This document shows positions 24,710 through 32,796 of a stretch of 64,000 nt of DNA, in pieces. Each line of letters begins with the position of its first letter. Position 1 is the stretch's first letter. Source of the stretch: an uncultured Rikenellaceae bacterium (GTDB taxonomy: Bacteria > Bacteroidota > Bacteroidia > Bacteroidales > Rikenellaceae); contig CAJTLO010000003.1 in NCBI GenBank assembly GCA_910577285.1, positions 188,774-252,773 on the forward strand, written 5' to 3'. The notes under the pieces were generated by a model. That model saw only the letters and a list, made by a program, of their open reading frames with translations, made no database searches and was not told the origin of the DNA. The position numbers were made by a program, and so were the translations under genes.

Positions 24710-27556
24710 TCACCAGTCGATGTTGTCGAGATAGGAGCTGTGTTTGTCGTATTTGAGGTCTTGCAGGGCTGCCGCCTTCACGCTGATGTTGAACTGCCAG
24801 CTTTTGCGTGCACCCGTCGGTACCCACGAGAAACTCATCTGCCAGCAGTGCAGGTCGCGGGTGAGGGTGAAGACGCCGGTGGTGAGTTTGCCCGTTTCGA
24901 AGTCGAAACCTCCCGTGAGCGTGATGCCCCATTTGGGGGTCAGGTTGACGCTACCGCTGTAGCTCAGGGTTTGCACGATGTTCTTACGGGAGAGCTGGTT
25001 GGAGTAGCTGATGCTGTAGTTGAAGGTCAGGTTCCACGGGATGGAGAAGTCGTAGTAGGTCGCACTCATCATCTGTCGCCTGAGCAACGGGTCTATCGGG
25101 TTGTCGGGGTCGAAGTAGAACGGGTTGAGCAGGTCGGCCTGCGTGTTGATGCTGTTGTTGATGGCCGGTTGGCCCGTCTGGTTCGACTGGCCCGAGTTGA
25201 ATGTGTAGCCGATCGAGGTGGAGGCGTTGGTGATGCGGCCGAGTCCCTTGCCGTTGGCGATCATGAATTGGTTGAGGCGCGTGAGACGGCCGTCCGCACC
25301 GATGCCGATGTCGTAGGGGTCGAGCGTCGCCGAGAGGTTGATGCCGAAGTTCTTGAGTCCCGGAATGGTCATGCGCAGGCTGAGCGGGATGGTGGAGAGC
25401 TTCATGGAGTCGGCCAGGAAGTTGTAGGTGCCGTTGAAGGAGAAGTTGTCGATGATCTTCACCTTCTTCATTCCCGAGGTGTCCCGCTTGCTCGCCACTT
25501 TGGCCTCCAATGTCTGGGCGAGGCTGAAAGTGATCGCGGCGGCATGGCTGTTGCGGCCCGGCACGCCGTAGGCATTGCCCGAGTAGGGGGAGTAATAGTC
25601 GATCCGGCCGTCTTCGGAGACCTGGTAGGGTTCCCAGTAGCCGTAGGTCGGAGCACCGAAATCAGGCGTGTAACGCAGGCTTATCGTCGGCGTTATGGTG
25701 TGGCGGAGCATCTTCAGCGGGAATTTCTCGTACCGCGTGAAGTCGTAGGTACCGTAGATCTTCGTGTTGGCCGACACGCTGACGTTGTAGTCGTTCAGGT
25801 GGTGGAAGCCGTAGGTGGTGTCCCTCCGCAGGTGGTTTTCCGCGTCGGGGTCGTAGGCCTGCGTCACTTCGCGGAAGAGCCATACGGCGTTGTAGTTGAA
25901 GCTCGGCGATACGTTGATGTAGTTGAGCAGGTTGAACGAGGTCGAAACGGGAATCTTGTGCTGGATGCCGTTCACCATCCGCTCGAGAATATCGGGCGAA
26001 AACAGCTCGTCCTCCTTGGCCTTGACCGAGTTGGTGAGGCTACCGGTGTAGGAAACCGATATTTTTTCGTACCACCGTTGTTTGCCGACGGCGTTCTTGC
26101 GTCGGAAGGGAAAGACTTTCGACATGTTGAACGTGGCGCTCGGAAGCGTGAGCTGGACGGTGGAGTCGCGGGAGTTGACCGACGCACGCATGCTGACCTG
26201 AAGGGAGAAAGGCGTCCCCGCCCAACTTTTGCCGTAGGAGATGGACGACTCGGTGGTGGTGCTGAGGTAGTCGTTCAGGTTGGTGGAGGCGTACTGCCGG
26301 AAACCGCTGGTGGCGAAGTTGACCGAGGCCGAGAAGGTGGAACCGGGGCTGAATTTCGGGTCCTGCCGGTGCGTCCACTGGAGCTGCATGCTCGGCGAGT
26401 TGACGTAGTTGGCGTCGCCCGGTTCGCCGATGACGGTCTTCGCGTAACGGGCCGAGAGCACGCCGCTGTATTTGTAGCGTTGTACGTAACGGCTTTCGGC
26501 CGATGCTTCCCACGAACCGTAGGTGTAGATGCTTCCCTTGAGCAGCAGGTCCATGTGGTCGCTGGCGGCCCAGTAGAATCCGCCGTCGCGCAGGAAGAAT
26601 CCCCGGGTGCTCTCTTCGCCGTAGCTGGGGATGATGATGCCCGAGCTGCGCCCCTGCGTGAGCGGGAAGAAGCCTTCGGGAACACCTAAGAACGGGATGG
26701 GGACATCCTCCATGACGAGGTAGGCCGGCCCGATGATGACCTTCTTCTGGGGAATCACTTTCGCACGGGTGAGGCTCAGGTAGAAGTGCGGGTGGTCGGT
26801 CTGGTCGCAGGTGGTGTATTTGCCCGAACTGATGTGGATGGAGTTGTCGGGCATCTTCTTCACGTCGTCGCCCAGCAGGAAACCTTCGCCTTCCTGGGTA
26901 GCTACTCCCTTGATCTTCGCCTTGCCCGATTTGAAGTTGTAGAGGATGGTGTCCATGGTGAAGGTGGAGTTTCCCTCCACGAAAACCGGACGGGTCCTGT
27001 TGCCCAGGGTGTCGCTCACCCCGGAGGCATAAATCTGTTTGCTCTCCAGCTCCACGCGCATAAAGTCGGCCTGCATGTTCATGTTGCCGTAGGTCACGTC
27101 GCCTTTGTTATGGATGTAGACGAGTTTCTCCTTGGGCCGGTAGACGAGCGAGTCCTTGTTCTTGCCGCTGATGACGTTGTCCAGAAAGTTGTTCACGGCG
27201 ACCGAGTCGCTCCGGACGGTGTCCTGCGAGGTACGCTCTTCGGAGGCGGCGCGGTCCGGGAAGAGCACCATGGAGTCGAGTGCGGTATAGTTGCCCGGCA
27301 GGGGGTGCTCGCGGCCGGGAGTCGGCCGGCCGAGGGGCCCGGATGCCGTGGGGCGGAGGGTGTCTTTTGCCGTCGGGACACCTGCGGGGGCTCCGGCGTC
27401 GTCCGCACCCGGGGTTGCGACCGAGTCGCGCAACGCTCCGAAGAGGCCGGTGCGCGGAGTCTGCGAACCGCTGCGCAGCCCGGCGCCGAATACCATCTGC
27501 ATGGCCAGTACCGCGGCCAGCAGTGCGGCAGTATATTTTAATGCTCGTTTGCCCAA
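24710..27556 (-). CDS. lptD: LPS-assembly outer-membrane protein LptD-like
   Basis: A 948-residue outer-membrane protein. A signal sequence (MGKRALKYTAALLAAVLAMQ) is followed by a Pro/Thr-rich linker to about residue 110. Then comes an OstA-type beta-jellyroll (LVYIHNKGDVTYGNMNMQADFMRVELESK style, about 140-260) and a large beta-barrel from about 290. The segment PFLGVPEGFFPLTQGRSSG is highly characteristic of LptD in Bacteroidota. LptD with LptE inserts LPS into the outer leaflet. The two disulfide-forming cysteine pairs of proteobacterial LptD are not evident: apart from a Cys in TTCDQT, few cysteines are present. It is divergent from the amidase gene across 163 bases. Confidence 0.87.
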   Translation of the reverse strand: MGKRALKYTAALLAAVLAMQMVFGAGLRSGSQTPRTGLFGALRDSVATPGADDAGAPAGVPTAKDTLRPTASGPLGRPTPGREHPLPGNYTALDSMVLFPDRAASEERTSQDTVRSDSVAVNNFLDNVISGKNKDSLVYRPKEKLVYIHNKGDVTYGNMNMQADFMRVELESKQIYASGVSDTLGNRTRPVFVEGNSTFTMDTILYNFKSGKAKIKGVATQEGEGFLLGDDVKKMPDNSIHISSGKYTTCDQTDHPHFYLSLTRAKVIPQKKVIIGPAYLVMEDVPIPFLGVPEGFFPLTQGRSSGIIIPSYGEESTRGFFLRDGGFYWAASDHMDLLLKGSIYTYGSWEASAESRYVQRYKYSGVLSARYAKTVIGEPGDANYVNSPSMQLQWTHRQDPKFSPGSTFSASVNFATSGFRQYASTNLNDYLSTTTESSISYGKSWAGTPFSLQVSMRASVNSRDSTVQLTLPSATFNMSKVFPFRRKNAVGKQRWYEKISVSYTGSLTNSVKAKEDELFSPDILERMVNGIQHKIPVSTSFNLLNYINVSPSFNYNAVWLFREVTQAYDPDAENHLRRDTTYGFHHLNDYNVSVSANTKIYGTYDFTRYEKFPLKMLRHTITPTISLRYTPDFGAPTYGYWEPYQVSEDGRIDYYSPYSGNAYGVPGRNSHAAAITFSLAQTLEAKVASKRDTSGMKKVKIIDNFSFNGTYNFLADSMKLSTIPLSLRMTIPGLKNFGINLSATLDPYDIGIGADGRLTRLNQFMIANGKGLGRITNASTSIGYTFNSGQSNQTGQPAINNSINTQADLLNPFYFDPDNPIDPLLRRQMMSATYYDFSIPWNLTFNYSISYSNQLSRKNIVQTLSYSGSVNLTPKWGITLTGGFDFETGKLTTGVFTLTRDLHCWQMSFSWVPTGARKSWQFNISVKAAALQDLKYDKHSSYLDNIDW

Positions 27557-27581
27557 ATTCCGTCAAAAATGGTTAACTTTG
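27548..27581 (+). promoter_or_regulatory. promoter of the amidase-MCE unit (-33 TTTG, -7 TAACTTTG)
   Basis: TTTG at 27548-27551 and TAACTTTG at 27574-27581 with 22 bases between, close to the Bacteroidota spacing. The -33 element lies within the first codons of the divergent lptD. A perfect 9-bp inverted repeat begins inside the -7 box. Confidence 0.55.
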
Positions 27582-27598
27582 CCGACAAAGTCGGCAAA
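27578..27598. promoter_or_regulatory. perfect inverted repeat at the amidase transcription start
   Basis: Arms tttgccgac and gtcggcaaa around aaa, 21 bases in all. It overlaps the end of the -7 box and the expected start site, and lies in the lptD-amidase divergent spacer. It could be an operator or a 5' hairpin in the amidase mRNA; it is not a terminator of either gene. Confidence 0.45.
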
Positions 27599-27636
27599 AC
27601 GCCACCGTAAGCCCTTCCGGGGCGGATTTTCGCCAA

Positions 27637-27644
27637 CAAAAGTA
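27637..27644 (-). promoter_or_regulatory. putative -7 box of lptD
   Basis: TACTTTTG on the minus strand, about 80 bases before the lptD ATG. It fits TAnnTTTG; no -33 element was identified. Confidence 0.35.
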
Positions 27645-27719
27645 GGTAAAAAAAAGCAGTTTCCCGAATTCGCAGCGAATAAAGTGCGGGCGGGAACGAC
27701 AGCAAAAAATACGGAAAGC

Positions 27720-28880
27720 ATGAAGGTTACGTCCCCCCGTTTTTTCCCCATAACGGTGCTTGTGCTGTTTATGTTGTGTAGCGGCGGAGAATCGTTCGCA
27801 CGAGGTTCGCAGCCTGCCTCCGAAAAGGCGAAGGTGTGCAAGGTGGTGCTCGACCCCGGTCACGGAGGGAGGGACCCCGGGTGCGTTTATAAGAATTATT
27901 ACGAGAAGGACGTGACGCTCGGCATCGCCAAGCGGTTGGGCGAACTCATCCGCACCAACTATCCCGACGTGGAGGTTATCTACACGCGCTCCACGGACAA
28001 GTACGTGGAACTGGCCGAGCGGGGCAAGATCGCCAACCGGGCCAATGCCGACCTCTTCATCTCCATTCACATCAATGCGGCCACGAACCAGAGCGCCCGC
28101 GGTACCTCCACCCACGTCATGGGTATGGACAAGAGCGGCAAGAACCTGGAGGTGGCCATGCGGGAGAACGACATCATCATTTACGAGGACGACTACAGCA
28201 CCAAGTACGAGGGATATAATCCGGGCGATCCGGCGAGCTACATCATGTTTTCCCTGATGCAGTATGCCTACAAGGATCAGAGCATGATGTTCGCCGAGAT
28301 CATCCAGAAGCATTTCCGCAGCGACCTGCCCATGCCCGACCGGGGAACGACGCAGGAGCCTTTCCTCGTGCTCTGGCGCACCTCCATGCCCAGCGTGCTG
28401 GCCGAGGTGGGGTTCCTCTCCAACCAGACCGACCGCAGCTACATCACCTCGGGCAAGGGGCAGAGCGAGGCGGCCCGGGCGCTTTTCAATGCGTTCAGCG
28501 AGTACAAGAGCAAGGTGGAGGGGCGTGCCAACGTGGTCATGCTGCGCGAGGCGGCGGACACCGGCGGGGAGGGGGAACCCGATACGCGGCTTGTGGGGCA
28601 GAATCCCGACGAGGGCGTACTCTATTACGTGCAGATAGGTTTTTTGGGCAGTAAGAAGCCGTTGAACGACAAGGTGTTCAAGTCGTACCGCAACCGTGTG
28701 ACGGAGAAGCGCGTGCCCGGTCGGGGTTATCGCTACCTCGTGGGCGGAGTGCGCGATTACGATGCGATACTGAAGATACAGTCCCAGGTGCGGAAAGAGT
28801 TTCCCGACGCTTTCGTGGTGGCTTACAAGGGCGACGATCAGGTCGACGTGAAGACGGCGCGTCGTCGGTCGGGGAAATAA
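27720..28880 (+). CDS. N-acetylmuramoyl-L-alanine amidase (Amidase_3) with SPOR-like C-terminus
   Basis: A 386-residue periplasmic peptidoglycan amidase that cleaves between MurNAc and L-Ala. A signal sequence ends near FARGS. Zinc and catalytic residues are H48 in LDPGHGG, E62 in YYEKDV, H117 in SIHINA and E229 in LAEVGFLSN, the AmiA/B/C set. Residues about 300-375 (LYYVQIGFLGSKKPLND to PDAFVVAYKGDD) look like a SPOR domain, which would target it to denuded septal glycan. The ATG at 27720 gives a normal signal peptide; the open frame extends upstream but enters lptD. An MCE gene follows after 80 bases, a pairing common in Bacteroidales. Confidence 0.91.
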   Translation: MKVTSPRFFPITVLVLFMLCSGGESFARGSQPASEKAKVCKVVLDPGHGGRDPGCVYKNYYEKDVTLGIAKRLGELIRTNYPDVEVIYTRSTDKYVELAERGKIANRANADLFISIHINAATNQSARGTSTHVMGMDKSGKNLEVAMRENDIIIYEDDYSTKYEGYNPGDPASYIMFSLMQYAYKDQSMMFAEIIQKHFRSDLPMPDRGTTQEPFLVLWRTSMPSVLAEVGFLSNQTDRSYITSGKGQSEAARALFNAFSEYKSKVEGRANVVMLREAADTGGEGEPDTRLVGQNPDEGVLYYVQIGFLGSKKPLNDKVFKSYRNRVTEKRVPGRGYRYLVGGVRDYDAILKIQSQVRKEFPDAFVVAYKGDDQVDVKTARRRSGK

Positions 28881-28960
28881 CGGTTTGTATAATTAGGACA
28901 TCCCGGATGCTCCTCTGAGCAAGAGAGGGCGGGTCCGGTTTTTGTGAAAAGGTTCGGAAG

Positions 28961-29884
28961 ATGAAAAAAGAGGTTAAGATAGGGATATTCACGGTGGCGA
29001 TTCTCGCGGTGCTGTACTGGGGAATCAACTTCCTCAAGGGGAAGGATCTGTTCAATCGCAGCATGACGTATTACGCCTATTACGACAACGTGAGCGGCAT
29101 ACAGCTCTCCTCGCCCATCATCGTGCGGGGTATCAGCGTGGGAGCGGTCACGGGCATCAAGTTCCGGCCCGACCTGAACAACAGCGTGGAGGTGCGGTTC
29201 GACGTGAAGTCGTCCTACCGGCTGCCCGACAACTCGGTGGTGCGGCTCTTTACCAACGGCATCATGGGCGGCAAGGCGCTCGAAGTGGAGTTGGGGGATT
29301 CGCCGAACTACCTTCCCGACGGGGCGACCGTCCGTTCGGAGAGCGAAACGAGCTTCCTGGAACTCGCGGGGTCGGAGCTCGATTACTTCAAGCAGAAAGT
29401 CAATCAGTTGATTTCGTCGCTCGACATGACCCTCACCAGCGTCAACAAACTCCTTACCGACAACAGCGGGGCGATTGCGGGGACGCTCGAAGGATTGCGC
29501 AAGGGGGCCGAGGCGTTCGGTGCCAAGGGCGAGGAGATGAAGGGCATCATCGACGACATCGGTGAGGTGACCGGTGCGCTGGCGGCCAATTCGGGGCGGA
29601 TCGAGGCGACCCTGGCCAATCTCGAAAGCGTCAGCGGAACGCTGGCCGAAGCCGATCTGGCGCAGACCGTCGCCCGGCTCAACACTGCCCTCGACGAACT
29701 GGATGCCACCTTGGCGGCGGTCAACTCCACGGAGGGGAGTGCCGGTCTGCTGATAAACGACCGGGCGCTGTACGATTCGCTCGCCCGGGCGAGCGCCAAT
29801 CTCGCTTCGCTGCTGGAAGACCTTCAGAACAATCCGAAACGGTACGTGCATTTCTCGCTCTTCGGAGGCAACAAGAACAAATAG
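28961..29884 (+). CDS. MlaD/MCE-domain lipid-transport protein
   Basis: A 307-residue protein with an N-terminal membrane helix (KIGIFTVAILAVLYWGINF, about 6-24). An MCE domain follows (about 37-115: YYAYYDNVSGIQLSSPIIV, GISVGAVTGI, NGIMGGKALEVELG), then a long helical, Ala/Leu-rich tail with periodic LE...L repeats. MCE proteins form periplasmic hexamers that carry lipids between membranes as part of Mla-like ABC systems. The transporter ATPase and permease (MlaF/E) are not in the window. It is co-oriented with the amidase and probably co-transcribed. The end KRYVHFSLFG is typical of Bacteroidota MCE proteins. Confidence 0.88.
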   Translation: MKKEVKIGIFTVAILAVLYWGINFLKGKDLFNRSMTYYAYYDNVSGIQLSSPIIVRGISVGAVTGIKFRPDLNNSVEVRFDVKSSYRLPDNSVVRLFTNGIMGGKALEVELGDSPNYLPDGATVRSESETSFLELAGSELDYFKQKVNQLISSLDMTLTSVNKLLTDNSGAIAGTLEGLRKGAEAFGAKGEEMKGIIDDIGEVTGALAANSGRIEATLANLESVSGTLAEADLAQTVARLNTALDELDATLAAVNSTEGSAGLLINDRALYDSLARASANLASLLEDLQNNPKRYVHFSLFGGNKNK

Positions 29885-30077
29885 AGGACCCGTTCGGGAC
29901 TGTCTGCCGGTTCTCCCGCTCCGGACACGGTCGGGTGGCATCGCCACGGGGCCGGTGGGCGCAGGGGGGCGTGCCGTCGTGCGCTGTGTGTGGCGGCGGG
30001 CGGCTCTTCGGTGAGGCAGGGAATGCGGAGCGCTGTAGCGGTTTGTCGGGTCTTTGTACGCTAATGGCATAATGGTT

Positions 30078-32570
30078 ATGGTATATCCTTCTGATTACGA
30101 AATTAAAACCGGTTTCGACCGCATCAGGACCCAGGTAAGGGCTAAGTGCACTACCGAGGGCGGACGCGCCCTGCTCGACGGCGAGGGGTTTTCGGCATCG
30201 GCGGCCGAGATCGGGCATCGGCTCGCACTGTGTGCCGAGTTGCAGTCCATCGTGATGCTGGAATCGGGTTTCCCCTTGCAGGAGTACACCGACATCGGGC
30301 ACATCGCCCGGAAGATCGAGGTGGAGGGGGGCTTTCTCGACATCGAGGAGATGATCGCCCTGCGGGCGGGACTCGGTGCGGTCAATGAGATCGAGGCATT
30401 CTTCGCCGCGAAGGAGGAGGGGCGCTATCCGGCGCTGCGCGGCCTGGGACAGGGGGTGGAGAGTTTTCCCGAGATCACGGGCCACATCGATACCATTCTC
30501 GACCGCTACGGAAAGATAAAGGACAGCGCGTCGCCGGAGCTTTACACCATTCGGCGCACCATCCGCGACCGGGAAGGGCAGGTGTCGAAGCGGTTGCAGG
30601 CCATTCTCTCCAAGGCACAAAAGGATGGCTACGCCGATGCCGATGCCGCCGTGTCGATACGCGACGGACGGGCCGTGATTCCCGTGTCGGCAGCCAACAA
30701 ACGCAAAATCAACGGCTTCATACACGACGAGTCGGCCACGGGTAAGACGTTCTACATCGAACCGGTGGAGATCGTCGAGATCAACAACGAGCTCAAGGAG
30801 CTGGAATATGCCGAGCGTCGGGAGGTGGTGCGCATACTGACGGCCTTCACCGACGGCATCCGTCCCGATGCGCCGGGTATCGCCCGGGCGGGGGAGTACC
30901 TCGCCTGCATGGATATGATCCGCGCCAAGGCCCGGTGGGCGGCGGAGAACGGCTGCGTGAAGCCGTTGCTCTCCCAAGAGGGGACGCTCTCGTTGCGGGC
31001 GGCCCGCCATCCGCTGCTGCGGCAGACGCTGGCCCGCGAGGGGAAGGAGGTGGTGCCGCTCGACCTGAAACTCGACCGCCAGCGACGCATCCTCGTCATC
31101 TCCGGTCCCAATGCGGGCGGCAAGTCGGTATGTCTCAAGACCGTGGGCCTGTTGCAGTACATGGTCCAGTGCGGGTTTCCGGTGCCGGTGCTCGAAAATT
31201 CCGAGTTCCCCGTCTTCGACGGGCTCTTCATCGATATAGGCGACGAGCAGTCCATCGACAACGACCTGAGTACCTACTCCTCGCACCTGCTCAACATGAA
31301 ACACATGCTGGCGGGAGCCGGCCCCGCATCGCTGGTACTTATCGACGAGTTCGGCTCGGGTACGGAACCGGTGATAGGCGGGGCGATCGCCGAGGCCATT
31401 CTCGAACGTTTCGTGGAGACGGGAACGTACGGGGTCATCACCACCCATTACTCCAACATCAAGTATTTCGCCGGTAATCATCCGGGGGTGGAGAACGGGG
31501 CCATGATGTTCGACGTGCAGAACATCCGTCCGTTGTTCCGTCTGCAGACGGGCGAACCGGGCAGCTCGTTCGCCGTGGAGATAGCCCGCAAGATAGGGTT
31601 GCCCGCGCCGATCATCGACGCGGCCGCCCGGAAGGCAGGAAGCGAACACATCGACCTGGAGAAGCAGTTGCGCGACATCGCCCGCGACAGACGTTATTGG
31701 GAGCAGAAGCGCGACCGCATTCGTATCACCGACCGCAAGGTGGAGGAGCTGGAGCAGACCTATGCACGCCAGTTGGCCGACATCAAGCAGGAGCGGAGCC
31801 GCATCCTGCACGAAGCACGGGAGGAGGCGCGGGCGCTTGTGGCCGAGGCCAACAAGCAGATCGAGAATACCATCCGCGTAATCAAGGAGGCACAGGCGGA
31901 GAAGGAGATGACGCGTTTTGCCCGTCGCGAGCTCGACGAGTTCCGCGAGAAGGAGGTCGAGGGGCGCACGCTGACGCCCCAGCAGCAAGCGCGTATCGAC
32001 CGCGAGATGGAGAAGGTGGAGCGCCGCCAGCAGCAGCGCCGCGAGCGCAAGGCACGCCAGGGCGAGGTCGTCGAGGGCCCCGCGGCAGCGGCCGAAACGC
32101 TGGAGGTGAAGGTGGGCGGCAAGGTCCGCATCAAGGGACAGGACGGTGCCGGCGAAGTGACCGAAATCAAGGGCAAGAAGGCCACCGTGGCTTTCGGCCA
32201 GATTTTGACCACCGTGGCGCTCGACCGGCTGGAGGCCATCTCCAATTCGGAGTACAAGCGGCAGGTGCGGCCCGAGCGGGCACGTACGGTGGTGAGTGTG
32301 GACATTGCCTCGCGCCGCCTCAACTTCAGGGACCACATCGACGTGCGCGGTATGCGGGCGGCCGAAGCGCTCGAACAGGTGGAGGATTTCATCGACGACG
32401 CCCTCATGGTGGGGGTGGCGGAGGTCACCATCCTGCACGGCAAGGGGACCGGTGCGCTCAAGGAGGAGATACGGCGCTACCTGCGCAGCGTGGCGGAGGT
32501 GGCCTCGGCTACGGACGACCATGCCGACCGCGGAGGCGCGGGAATCACGGTGGTGCGCTTCAGACAGTAG
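30078..32570 (+). CDS. mutS2: MutS2-type ATPase/endonuclease with Smr domain
   Basis: An 830-residue MutS2. The ATPase domain has Walker A GPNAGGKS at about 343-350, followed by SIDNDLSTYSSHL and DEFGSGTEP (Walker B). A long coiled coil rich in Glu/Arg/Gln spans about 510-660. The C-terminal Smr nuclease domain is clear from HIDVRGMRAAEALEQV and LHGKGTGALKEEIRRYL. MutS2 suppresses homologous recombination in some bacteria and acts on collided ribosomes in others; the role here cannot be chosen from sequence. MVYPSDYEIKTGFD at 30078 matches the family start, although in-frame ATGs at 30072 and one further upstream exist. There is no mismatch-recognition domain, as expected. Confidence 0.92.
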   Translation: MVYPSDYEIKTGFDRIRTQVRAKCTTEGGRALLDGEGFSASAAEIGHRLALCAELQSIVMLESGFPLQEYTDIGHIARKIEVEGGFLDIEEMIALRAGLGAVNEIEAFFAAKEEGRYPALRGLGQGVESFPEITGHIDTILDRYGKIKDSASPELYTIRRTIRDREGQVSKRLQAILSKAQKDGYADADAAVSIRDGRAVIPVSAANKRKINGFIHDESATGKTFYIEPVEIVEINNELKELEYAERREVVRILTAFTDGIRPDAPGIARAGEYLACMDMIRAKARWAAENGCVKPLLSQEGTLSLRAARHPLLRQTLAREGKEVVPLDLKLDRQRRILVISGPNAGGKSVCLKTVGLLQYMVQCGFPVPVLENSEFPVFDGLFIDIGDEQSIDNDLSTYSSHLLNMKHMLAGAGPASLVLIDEFGSGTEPVIGGAIAEAILERFVETGTYGVITTHYSNIKYFAGNHPGVENGAMMFDVQNIRPLFRLQTGEPGSSFAVEIARKIGLPAPIIDAAARKAGSEHIDLEKQLRDIARDRRYWEQKRDRIRITDRKVEELEQTYARQLADIKQERSRILHEAREEARALVAEANKQIENTIRVIKEAQAEKEMTRFARRELDEFREKEVEGRTLTPQQQARIDREMEKVERRQQQRRERKARQGEVVEGPAAAAETLEVKVGGKVRIKGQDGAGEVTEIKGKKATVAFGQILTTVALDRLEAISNSEYKRQVRPERARTVVSVDIASRRLNFRDHIDVRGMRAAEALEQVEDFIDDALMVGVAEVTILHGKGTGALKEEIRRYLRSVAEVASATDDHADRGGAGITVVRFRQ

Positions 32571-32796
32571 CGCTCGCCGGGCGGAGCGACGGAAAGTGGC
32601 GGCGGAGGATGATAAGGCGGCACGAAAAGTGTTATTTTCGCGGTGCCTGCGTCGGGGGCGTTCCCGACGGGAAGAGGGCTTCGGGCGGTCGCGGCACGGT
32701 GGTCGCAGCGAGGCTTTCGGCACAGGCCGGAGCGGGCTCCTGCCGGCTCGGAGGGTGGATAAATCGGTTTTCGGACCAAGGAGATATGAAATTGTT

